Below, one piece after another: positions 1 to 5,607 of a stretch of 6,147 bases of DNA. Where the stretch lies: positions 1 to 6,147 of the forward strand of contig WRCR01000255.1 in assembly GCA_009783865.1 (NCBI GenBank). The letters are read 5' to 3'. The position numbers and the translations under genes were made by a program. The DNA is from Planctomycetaceae bacterium. GTDB taxonomy: Bacteria > Planctomycetota > Planctomycetia > Pirellulales > Thermoguttaceae. A model generated the notes under the pieces. That model had not been told where the DNA came from and searched no databases. It saw only the letters and a list, made by a program, of their open reading frames with translations. Position 1 is the first letter of the stretch. Each line of letters opens with the position of its first letter.

Positions 1-2
1 AG

Positions 3-107
3 GTGATTTTGACCTTACGGTCGATATTGAAATCGGGACGTTGGGATGATTTCTGGACGCTGTGTAAGAATGCCCGGTTTGCCAAAATCAACAAAATCGC
101 TGCCTAA
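3..107 (+). CDS. Unidentified partial reading frame (3' end only)
   Basis: This stretch is open from the window edge to TAA at 105-107, giving at least 34 codons and ending WDDFWTLCKNARFAKINKIAA. The other two forward frames contain early stops, so this is the most credible coding frame here. I do not recognise the product. The stop lies in the same frame as the DUF1559 tail that follows. The stretch could therefore be the 3' end of a different gene joined to that tail, for example an inserted element, or part of the DUF1559 gene itself broken by a nonsense mutation. The residues do not look like the usual DUF1559 region upstream of the H-X9-DG motif, which mildly favours a foreign junction. 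That is inference. Confidence 0.3.
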   Translation: MILTLRSILKSGRWDDFWTLCKNARFAKINKIAA

Positions 108-329
108 AATCGCGGCTACACCCTAGATAATTATCCGACTAGTTTTGGAAGCACCACCATTGATGGTCTGTCAACGTGGGACTTCAACGTCGGTTTCCGC
201 AGTATGCACTCCGGCGGTGCGAATTTTGCCCTGTGTGATGGTTCCGTGAGGTTTTTCTCGGACACCATTGATAGTACCGCATATCGGGCAATGGCATCGC
301 GGGAAGGCGGCGAATCGCTGACTCCATAG
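108..329 (+). pseudogene. DUF1559-family protein, C-terminal fragment
   Basis: The translated tail carries the DUF1559 C-terminal signature: H, nine residues, then DG (HSGGANFALCDG), followed by SVRFFSDTID and a short charged end before TAG at 327-329. DUF1559 proteins are pilin-like proteins with an N-terminal prepilin-type methylation segment, found in many copies per planctomycete genome; their role is not established. The frame is closed upstream by TAA at 105-107. The only ATG after that stop is at 204, right before the conserved His, with no ribosome binding site, so this cannot make a normal protein. Full-length members usually run to about 300-400 aa, so most of the gene is missing or cut off. 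A sequencing error at 105-107 is an alternative. Family call is firm; pseudogene status is likely. Confidence 0.75.
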
Positions 330-339
330 TGAAATGGGA

Positions 340-377
340 CATTTTATCCGAATATAAACATTTTATCCGTATAGAAA
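340..377 (+). repeat. 19-bp imperfect tandem duplication in the lipoprotein leader
   Basis: Two adjacent 19-bp units, 340-358 and 359-377, share an identical first 11 bases (CATTTTATCCG) and match at 17 of 19 positions by eye. They fill the gap between the DUF1559 stop and the chosen lipoprotein start at 380. They may be an operator-like pair, or simply a recent tandem duplication with no function. Confidence 0.7.
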
Positions 378-379
378 AA

Positions 380-841
380 ATGAGAAACCATAGTAAGTAC
401 ATTCTTTGTTTGATACTGTTGTTATCGGTTTGTTGTTTTCCCGGCTGCGGACCGCAAAGACCGCCGTTGGGAAAGGTCGAAGGAACCGTTAAATTTGACG
501 GTGAACCAATTAAATTCGGCACGATAATTTTTGCCGTTGCCGGTCAGCGGGACGCTTCCGGTTTGATTGAGAACGGTGTCATCAAAGATGTAACAACGTT
601 TGACAAAGGCGACGGTGTTCCAGTCGGTGAAGCGAAAATCGCCGTCATTGTCATTAAGGAGGCACCGGCTGCGGCACCGCAGCCCGTTGACGATACGAAT
701 ACTCCCGGAGGCGCATCGCCTATGCTCGGCGGCGGAGAATTTGCCGTTCCCGTCAAGTATGTCAACCCTGAAACCAGCGGTTTGACAACATCTATAACAA
801 AAGGTACAATAACAAAAGTTGACCTTGAACTAACCAAATAA
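380..841 (+). CDS. Small planctomycete-type lipoprotein
   Basis: The product is a predicted 153-aa lipoprotein of unknown function, probably periplasm-facing. The N-terminus has a basic start (MRNHSK), a hydrophobic stretch (about residues 7-21) and a lipobox-like FPGC with Cys23 as the likely lipidated residue; FPGC is a loose match to the consensus. Residues 31-44 (GKVEGTVKFDGEPI) match the start of small beta-sandwich, carboxypeptidase-regulatory-like domains common in planctomycete lipoproteins. The C-terminus, KYVNPETSGLTT and what follows, is also typical of that group. I chose ATG 380 over the in-frame GTG at 329, because 329 overlaps the preceding stop, has no ribosome binding site and would put 17 polar residues before the signal peptide. 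Such genes often follow DUF1559 genes in planctomycetes. The 3' end also contains a consensus-like promoter and is partly duplicated at 2961-3093. Confidence 0.8.
   Translation: MRNHSKYILCLILLLSVCCFPGCGPQRPPLGKVEGTVKFDGEPIKFGTIIFAVAGQRDASGLIENGVIKDVTTFDKGDGVPVGEAKIAVIVIKEAPAAAPQPVDDTNTPGGASPMLGGGEFAVPVKYVNPETSGLTTSITKGTITKVDLELTK
782..810 (+). promoter_or_regulatory. Candidate sigma-70 promoter inside the lipoprotein 3' end
   Basis: TTGACA (782-787), a 17-bp spacer and TACAAT (805-810) match the housekeeping sigma consensus at 11 of 12 positions with optimal spacing. The predicted transcript would start near 817 and give a leader of about 45 nt for the hydrolase gene at 862. The promoter lies wholly within the lipoprotein coding region. 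The same hexamers and spacing recur in copy B. There is no direct proof of activity, and coding constraint could by itself explain the sequence in this copy. Confidence 0.55.
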
Positions 842-852
842 ATTTTCACTGC

Positions 853-857
853 GAGGA
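853..857 (+). promoter_or_regulatory. Ribosome binding site for the hydrolase gene
   Basis: GAGGA lies four bases before ATG 862. The matching element in copy B is GAGGG at 3060-3064, also four bases before ATG 3069. Confidence 0.6.
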
Positions 858-861
858 AAAA

Positions 862-2964
862 ATGAAAAGAATTGCTTTGTTTTTCGTTGTGCTGTCGTTT
901 CTGTGTTTCGCCGTTTCGGCGCAAGAGAAAAAGCCCGAACCGAAGCCGCCGAGTCCCTTCGATATTCTAACACCGGAATTCGGATACAAAGACGACCCGA
1001 CGCGTCAGTTCCCGAACTACCTCTGGGACGCTGCCAAAACCGCCAAAGAAGAATGGCTCAAACGGTACGAAACCGTCAAAAATCCTGAACAGGCAGCGGC
1101 ATATCAACAGGAACGCATCAACGGATTCCTCAAGGCGATTGGACAGTTTCCAGAGCGGACACCACTCAACGCACGAATAACAAAAACACATCAAAAAGAA
1201 GGATACCGTGTCGAAATGGTTGTATTGGAAACACAGCCGAACTTCTATCTGACCGGTGCGATGTTCCTGCCGGACGACCCGAAATGGAAAGCACCATATC
1301 CGGTAATGCTCGTGGTCTGTGGTCACAGCGACCTCGGTAAGGGAAGCGGTATCTACAACCGTACTTGCGCCTTGGCTGCCCTGAACGGCGTTGCGTCATT
1401 CATCATTGACCCGATTGACCAAGGCGAACGGCATCAACTGCTCAAGAAAGACGGCAAAGCGTATTCCACTACGGTTCCGGCACATAATCTCCTCGACCCA
1501 TCGAGTATAGCGGTCGGACGCAGTGCCGCCCATTTCATGATTTGGGACATGATGCGCGCCATCGATTATCTGGAAAGCCGACCGGAAATTGACTCCAAGC
1601 GAATCGGTGCTGCCGGAAACAGCGGCGGCGGAACGCAGACCTCGTACATCATGGTGCTTGACCCGCGGGTTGCCGTTGCGGCACCGTCCTGTTATCTTTG
1701 CAGTTTGTACGGTCGTCAGGTGAGCGCGCCGCAAGACGCAGAACAGAATATATTCGGACAACTCGGTTTCTATATGGACCACGCCGATTACGTCATGATG
1801 CGTGCCCCGCGCCCAACCTTGATGTGTACTGCAACCCGCGATGCCTTTGCGATTGAGGACTCCTGGCTGTCCTTCCGCATGGCAAAGCGGTTTTACGACC
1901 GGTTCAACGCATCGGAAAAGGTCTCGCTTATAGAAACCGATGAACCGCACGGCTGGTCAAAGCATCTGCGCGAAGCAACGGTCCGCTGGATGGTCAGATG
2001 GTTCTACGACAGGAACGTTGATATAACGGAACCGGAATCCTTACAGGAATTATCGAAAGAAGAACAATTTTGTCTCGACGAAAAAGAAGTTCTCAAACTC
2101 GATGGAGCAATATCAACATTCGACCTCAATCGGAACTACGAAAAGACGCTCAAACCGCAGCGTCAGGAACGCTGGAAGAACGGTTTGACGGACGAACTTC
2201 GTAACGACATTCGGCGGTTGATAGTTGCCAAAAAACTCTCGGAAATTCCGAAGCCGACTGTGGAAACCAAAGGTTCGGAGACCAAGGTATCGCCGTTTGG
2301 CATTGAATGCCGCATGGAACGCTTCGTTATGAAGCCGGAACCGCTGATTGAGCTGCCGATACTTCGCCTGACACCGACGCAGCAATCGGCGGCAGCCAAA
2401 CCGATTCTCGTGTTACACGGCAGCGGAAAATCCGCCGCTTTGTCGGACTTGGACGGTAACGTGGAACGGTTACTCAAGGAGGGCAGAACGGTCATTCTCG
2501 CCGACCTTCGCGGTTTGGGCGAAATGCAGTTCACTGGTGCCGCATATTTCATCCACAAACATCACGGCATTGACGGCACGGCTTTCTATCTGTCGTATCT
2601 TCTTGGTAAAACCTGTGTCGGTATGAGAACGGAAGACCTGTTGAACATCGCCCGATGGATGAAAGCGGATGCCGCTCAAGGAATTGATGTCTATGCCTAC
2701 GGCTTGCCCGGTACCGTTGCCGTTCACGCCGCCGCGTTGGAACCTTCGTTGTTCAATTCGCTCGAAGTTGAAGCATCGCTTACCGCATGGGCGGATATTG
2801 TTGAAGCGGGAATCTGTTATCATCCGAACACCGATTTAGTTCATGGCGCGCTGCTGGTCTATGATATTCCGAATCTCGTCGAAGTGCTTGGTTCGAAATT
2901 GACGTTCCGTAACTCGATTAACGCCCAAGGCAAACCGTCAGGAACGCCGATTGAGTTTCCGTAA
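862..2964 (+). CDS. Secreted acetylxylan-esterase-like alpha/beta hydrolase, two hydrolase-like domains
   Basis: This is a predicted secreted carbohydrate esterase of 700 aa. Residues 1-20 form a Sec signal peptide ending VSA, with Q21 the likely first mature residue. The first alpha/beta-hydrolase domain (about 60-400) resembles the AXE1/dienelactone-hydrolase group. It has an oxyanion-side strand LVVCGHSD around 150-157, a nucleophile elbow GNSGG with Ser254, a candidate acid Asp327 (CTATRDAF) and a candidate catalytic His363 (EPHGW). Such enzymes remove acetyl or similar esters from hemicellulose sugars, or cleave other esters; the substrate here is unknown. The second half (about 460-700) looks like another hydrolase core (ILVLHGSG at 515-522; AYGLPGT at 612-618, then HAAALEP), but its elbow has no serine, so it is probably non-catalytic. 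The gene starts 20 bp after the lipoprotein stop. Its last codon and stop fall at the border of repeat copy B. A peptidase of similar fold is the main alternative. Confidence 0.8.
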   Translation: MKRIALFFVVLSFLCFAVSAQEKKPEPKPPSPFDILTPEFGYKDDPTRQFPNYLWDAAKTAKEEWLKRYETVKNPEQAAAYQQERINGFLKAIGQFPERTPLNARITKTHQKEGYRVEMVVLETQPNFYLTGAMFLPDDPKWKAPYPVMLVVCGHSDLGKGSGIYNRTCALAALNGVASFIIDPIDQGERHQLLKKDGKAYSTTVPAHNLLDPSSIAVGRSAAHFMIWDMMRAIDYLESRPEIDSKRIGAAGNSGGGTQTSYIMVLDPRVAVAAPSCYLCSLYGRQVSAPQDAEQNIFGQLGFYMDHADYVMMRAPRPTLMCTATRDAFAIEDSWLSFRMAKRFYDRFNASEKVSLIETDEPHGWSKHLREATVRWMVRWFYDRNVDITEPESLQELSKEEQFCLDEKEVLKLDGAISTFDLNRNYEKTLKPQRQERWKNGLTDELRNDIRRLIVAKKLSEIPKPTVETKGSETKVSPFGIECRMERFVMKPEPLIELPILRLTPTQQSAAAKPILVLHGSGKSAALSDLDGNVERLLKEGRTVILADLRGLGEMQFTGAAYFIHKHHGIDGTAFYLSYLLGKTCVGMRTEDLLNIARWMKADAAQGIDVYAYGLPGTVAVHAAALEPSLFNSLEVEASLTAWADIVEAGICYHPNTDLVHGALLVYDIPNLVEVLGSKLTFRNSINAQGKPSGTPIEFP

Positions 2965-3048
2965 GTATATCAACCCGGAAACAGTGTCTTGACAACGACC
3001 ATAACAAAGCGTACAATCAATGAAGTTGACCTTGAGCTGACCAAATAA
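2961..3048 (+). pseudogene. Remnant of a lipoprotein-gene 3' end
   Basis: This gap sequence translates as a broken copy of the lipoprotein C-terminus. KYINPETV can be read first, then a one-base shift restores the frame from TTG 2989, reading LTTTITKRTINEVDLELTK to TAA at 3046-3048. It corresponds to the last ~30 codons of the gene ending at 841, with four replacements in the last 19 residues. No start codon with a ribosome binding site precedes it, and the first bases overlap the end of the hydrolase gene. It is best read as the tail of a lost lipoprotein paralogue, or of a duplicated segment, that no longer codes for protein. Confidence 0.75.
2989..3017 (+). promoter_or_regulatory. Candidate sigma-70 promoter for the DUF6807 gene
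   Basis: TTGACA (2989-2994), a 17-bp spacer and TACAAT (3012-3017) are identical in hexamers and spacing to the element in copy A. The predicted transcript starts near 3024, about 45 nt before ATG 3069. The hexamers are intact although flanking bases differ and the coding frame upstream is broken, which supports a promoter role more strongly here than in copy A. Confidence 0.6.
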
Positions 3049-3068
3049 ATCTTTAATACGAGGGAAAA

Positions 3069-4022
3069 ATGAAAAGAACCGCTTTGTCATTCGTGTTTTT
3101 CGTTTGTACCGTTTTCTTGACAAACGCTGTTTCGGCTGAAGTGACAGCGCAGAGGGACACCGCCGGTCAATGGCTGATTTCCGAAAACGGCAAACCCGTC
3201 ATACAGTATAACTACGAAACGGTACCGCTGCCGGAAGGATATTTGGACTCCTTGAAAAGCGGCAAACAATATGCTGTGCCGAGGAGCAATTACGTCCATC
3301 CGCTCTTCGGCTTGAACGGCAAACCGATTACGAATGACTGGGCAGACGACCACGCTCATCATCGCGGTATCTATTGGGCGTGGCCCGAAGTCGGATACAA
3401 AGGTGAACTCGGCGACCTGCACGCACTTCAAAAGGTCTTCGCCCGACCGACGGGAAAAATCGAAACCATTAAAAAAGACGGTGCGCTTTCGCTTTGCGGC
3501 GAAAACATCTGGAAATGGAAAGACGAAGAACCCATCGTTCAAGAAACGGCAGCGTTCACAGTTTACCCTCTTTCAACGAATGGTCGAAAAATCAACCTCG
3601 ATTTCCGTTTCAAGTGTTTGGTCGATGAAATCACACTGGCGCGGCGCGCACAGCAGCATTACGGCGGACTCAATACACGTATGGCAAAGTTGGACGAATT
3701 CAAAAGCGGCTGGTTTCGGGAACACGAAGGCGATGCCGCAAAAACCGGTGCCGCTTGGGTGTTCGCAACTTGGAAAGATACCGAAACAGGCAAAACAATG
3801 GAACTGACCGTCTTTGAAAAAGCGGACAATCCTGATTATCCCGGTGATTATATCGAGTATCCGAACCTCCAATGGTTTCAGGCAACGTTTCCAAAAGCGA
3901 AAACCCGCTATACCCTGAAAAAAGACGATGTCCTGACGCTGCGTTTTCAACTCTGGCTGCACGAGGCAACCGCCGATGACACAGCCAAAAAGGCAGCGTG
4001 GAAAGAGTTTCAAGAACGGTAG
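3069..4022 (+). CDS. Secreted DUF6807 (PmoA-like) family protein
   Basis: The 317-aa product begins with a Sec signal peptide: MKR, a hydrophobic core, and a likely cut after VSA at residue 23. The mature part matches DUF6807, sometimes labelled 'methane oxygenase PmoA', a name that does not reflect real similarity to the membrane PmoA subunit. The recognisable core is YVHPLFGLNGKP (from Tyr75) followed by DDHAHHRGIYWAW (from Asp93), with His95, His97 and His98 clustered. These histidines may bind a metal or form an active site; that is inference. Later motifs include WVFATW, a family-like beta-rich C-terminal half and the end LRFQLWLHE. Biochemical function is unestablished. In planctomycetes the family is often found near Gfo/Idh/MocA oxidoreductases and carbohydrate enzymes, as here. 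GAGGG at 3060-3064 supports the start. The length is normal for the family and the gene looks intact. Confidence 0.8.
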   Translation: MKRTALSFVFFVCTVFLTNAVSAEVTAQRDTAGQWLISENGKPVIQYNYETVPLPEGYLDSLKSGKQYAVPRSNYVHPLFGLNGKPITNDWADDHAHHRGIYWAWPEVGYKGELGDLHALQKVFARPTGKIETIKKDGALSLCGENIWKWKDEEPIVQETAAFTVYPLSTNGRKINLDFRFKCLVDEITLARRAQQHYGGLNTRMAKLDEFKSGWFREHEGDAAKTGAAWVFATWKDTETGKTMELTVFEKADNPDYPGDYIEYPNLQWFQATFPKAKTRYTLKKDDVLTLRFQLWLHEATADDTAKKAAWKEFQER

Positions 4023-4221
4023 TCCCCATTCGGGTTTTGCCGGACGCAGCCGCCGAACAGGTTTTCCCGGAGTGGATGGTCTATCCGCGAAAAATCGTTG
4101 AATCGAAAGAATTTTCTCTTGTGATTTCCATTTTTTTTGGTACAATCGACGATGTGTTGTGTGTTGTCCCTTTTTTTCATATTAGAGCCGTGCTGTAACC
4201 TCGGCGAAGAAAGAACAGAAT
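4023..4221 (+). other. 199-bp intergenic gap
   Basis: No gene or convincing hairpin terminator is visible. A run of eight T at 4131-4138 is not preceded by a clear stem. The only supported content is the candidate promoter at 4119-4146. A 66-codon open frame across this gap lacks a ribosome binding site and overlaps the DUF6807 gene end, so I do not call it. Confidence 0.6.
4119..4146 (+). promoter_or_regulatory. Candidate sigma-70 promoter for the oxidoreductase/ThuA pair
   Basis: TTGTGA (4119-4124), a 16-bp spacer and TACAAT (4141-4146) form a fair housekeeping promoter. The -10 hexamer is the same as in the two promoters upstream. It would give a leader of about 70 nt before ATG 4222. The -35 box matches at only four of six positions. 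Confidence 0.45.
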
Positions 4222-5574
4222 ATGACGGTTACAAGACGTGATTTTCTCGCTGCGGCAACTGCGACGGCATCGACAGTGGTGTTGATGCCTTATCTGTTTT
4301 CGAGTGAACAGCCGGTTCGGCGAAAAGGAGCCAATGAACGATTGAATATCGGTGCCATCGGAACTAGCCAATATCGGGCTGGCGTTTGGGACAGGTCCGA
4401 GCCGTTTGACGGACGCGGGGCCACAATTGCCCGACATGCCGCTCAATTCGGCGAAATGGTTGCCGTTGCGGATGCTTACCGTCCGTTTGCCGAAAAATTC
4501 GCTTCCTATTTTCCGCAACGCTGCCGTGTTTGCCGTGATTATCAAGAATTGCTCGCCGATACAACAATCGACGCTGTTACTATCGGTACGCCGGATCACT
4601 GGCATGTGAAAATCGCCATCGAAGCACTAAAAGCCGGAAAGCATGTTTATGTCGAAAAACCCCTTTCATTGACGATGGACGAAACACGTCAAATCGTTAA
4701 AGTCGCCAAAGAGACCGGTAAAATCGTACAGGTCGGTTCCCAACAGCGGACGGAAAACGAAACATTCCGTAAAGCGGCGGCAATCTGTCGAAGCGGTCGT
4801 TTGGGCAACAAATTTTCGGTGATTTGTTCGTGTCCGAGCAACGAATCAGTCGGAAAAAAAGGCGTTTTTACGGATCGCAAACCGTTTAAGCCGGAGCATA
4901 TTCCCGAAGGACTCGACTGGAATCTTTGGCTTGGTCAGGCACCGTTAGAACATTATTTTCTCGAACGATGTTTTTACAATTTCCGCTGGTGGAAGGATTA
5001 TTCCGGGGGTGAAATCACAAATTGGGGTGGACACAACGTCGATTTTGCGGTTTGGGCTATCAACGTCTTTGATGTTGCCCCGGTCGAAATTTCCGGAACC
5101 GGCAAATTCCCCGGCATTCCTGGTTGGTATGACACGGCGGAGGAATTCGATGTTGATTTCAAGTATGCCGACGGTCATACACTTAAACTTTGTTCGGGAA
5201 TCAACGAAGTCATTATTTCAGGTGAACGGGGACGAATCCGGGTTAATCGCGGTAGTTTGACCGGCAGACCGGTGGAACAAATGATGCCCAAAGACGAGGA
5301 AGAAATCGCCGAAATCATGAATTCATTGATGAATGGAAAAAAGCCGGGAAATCACATGCGCAACTTCTTTGATTCGATTGAGGACGGTATGCTTCCCGTG
5401 TCCGATGTTTTTTCTACGGCAAGCGGAATCAACATGTGTCACATGGCAAACATTTGTCTGCTGACCGGTCGAACGCTTCGTTGGAATCAGGAAAAGTTTG
5501 AATTTGAAAACGATAGGGAAGCGACGGCTATGATAGCACGCAAACCGAGAGAAGGATTTGATATTAACGTTTAA
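4222..5574 (+). CDS. Tat-exported Gfo/Idh/MocA family oxidoreductase
   Basis: The product is a 450-aa NAD(P)-dependent sugar or cyclitol dehydrogenase of the Gfo/Idh/MocA family. A twin-arginine signal is clear: TRRDFLAAA with Arg5-Arg6, then a hydrophobic, Ala-rich stretch to about residue 27, so the protein probably acts in the periplasm. The Rossmann fold starts at NIGAIGTS (residues 42-49), followed by a beta-strand reading VAVADAY, and IGTPDHWH (121-128). The family EKP motif is at 145-147 (YVEKPLS), with Lys146 the usual catalytic or substrate lysine. The C-terminal domain has GGEITNWGGHNVDFAVWAI, with His271 at the usual active-site position. Length is typical of the planctomycete exported branch. 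The substrate cannot be inferred. The ribosome binding site is weak (GAAGAAAGAA region). The ThuA gene follows after 33 bp, so the two are probably one transcript. Confidence 0.92.
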   Translation: MTVTRRDFLAAATATASTVVLMPYLFSSEQPVRRKGANERLNIGAIGTSQYRAGVWDRSEPFDGRGATIARHAAQFGEMVAVADAYRPFAEKFASYFPQRCRVCRDYQELLADTTIDAVTIGTPDHWHVKIAIEALKAGKHVYVEKPLSLTMDETRQIVKVAKETGKIVQVGSQQRTENETFRKAAAICRSGRLGNKFSVICSCPSNESVGKKGVFTDRKPFKPEHIPEGLDWNLWLGQAPLEHYFLERCFYNFRWWKDYSGGEITNWGGHNVDFAVWAINVFDVAPVEISGTGKFPGIPGWYDTAEEFDVDFKYADGHTLKLCSGINEVIISGERGRIRVNRGSLTGRPVEQMMPKDEEEIAEIMNSLMNGKKPGNHMRNFFDSIEDGMLPVSDVFSTASGINMCHMANICLLTGRTLRWNQEKFEFENDREATAMIARKPREGFDINV

Positions 5575-5595
5575 CCATTACCAATCACTCAATCC

Positions 5596-5601
5596 AAGGA
5601 G
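5596..5601 (+). promoter_or_regulatory. Strong ribosome binding site that fixes a GTG start
   Basis: AAGGAG sits six bases before GTG 5608. It is the best Shine-Dalgarno sequence in the window, and it decides the start because there is no ATG at this position. Confidence 0.8.
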
Positions 5602-5607
5602 ACGTTT

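Larger units (their letters stand above)
752..886 (+). repeat. Duplicated promoter/leader module, copy A
   Basis: This segment spans the last 90 bp of the lipoprotein gene, the leader, and the first codons of the hydrolase gene. Aligned by hand with 2961-3093 it matches at about 108 of 133 aligned positions (about 81%), with two single-base gaps, both upstream of TTGACA. From the first base of TTGACA (782) to the base before the ATG (861) there are exactly 80 bp, as in copy B, with no gap. Confidence 0.85.
2961..3093 (+). repeat. Duplicated promoter/leader module, copy B
   Basis: This is the second copy of 752-886, placed in front of the DUF6807 gene. The two copies are ungapped from TTGACA to the first codons of the downstream genes, with 64 of 80 leader bases identical by hand count. 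They carry two single-base indels in the ~30 bp before TTGACA. The downstream starts also match (MKRxAL in both products), so the repeat includes the start of the signal-peptide region. Confidence 0.85.

Noticed and set aside
3..107. Transposase C-terminus as the identity of the first frame
   Set aside because: The residues vaguely resemble transposase ends, but I could not name a family and saw no terminal inverted repeat or clear target-site duplication.
329..379. In-frame GTG at 329 as the lipoprotein start
   Set aside because: It overlaps the TAG of the DUF1559 fragment, has no ribosome binding site, and would place 17 mostly polar residues before a normal signal peptide that begins at ATG 380.
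1396..1950. Antisense open frame of 184 codons opposite the hydrolase gene
   Set aside because: It is a shadow of a strongly coding + strand gene with catalytic motifs, shows no recognisable domain, and has no supporting ribosome binding site.
3069..4022. Methane or ammonia monooxygenase subunit (PmoA)
   Set aside because: The protein is soluble and secreted, with no multi-spanning membrane segments. The PmoA label for this family is an annotation artefact.
4131..4138. Run of eight T as an intrinsic terminator
   Set aside because: No stable GC-rich stem could be found just upstream, and the run falls inside the spacer of the candidate promoter at 4119-4146.
3573..4145. Antisense open frame of 190 codons opposite the DUF6807 gene
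   Set aside because: The sequence mirrors DUF6807 codons, is rich in Cys, Phe and Arg as expected for a shadow frame, and matches no family I know.
3998..4198. Small + strand frame spanning the gap after the DUF6807 gene
   Set aside because: It has no ribosome binding site, overlaps the preceding gene in another frame, and contains the candidate promoter for the next gene.
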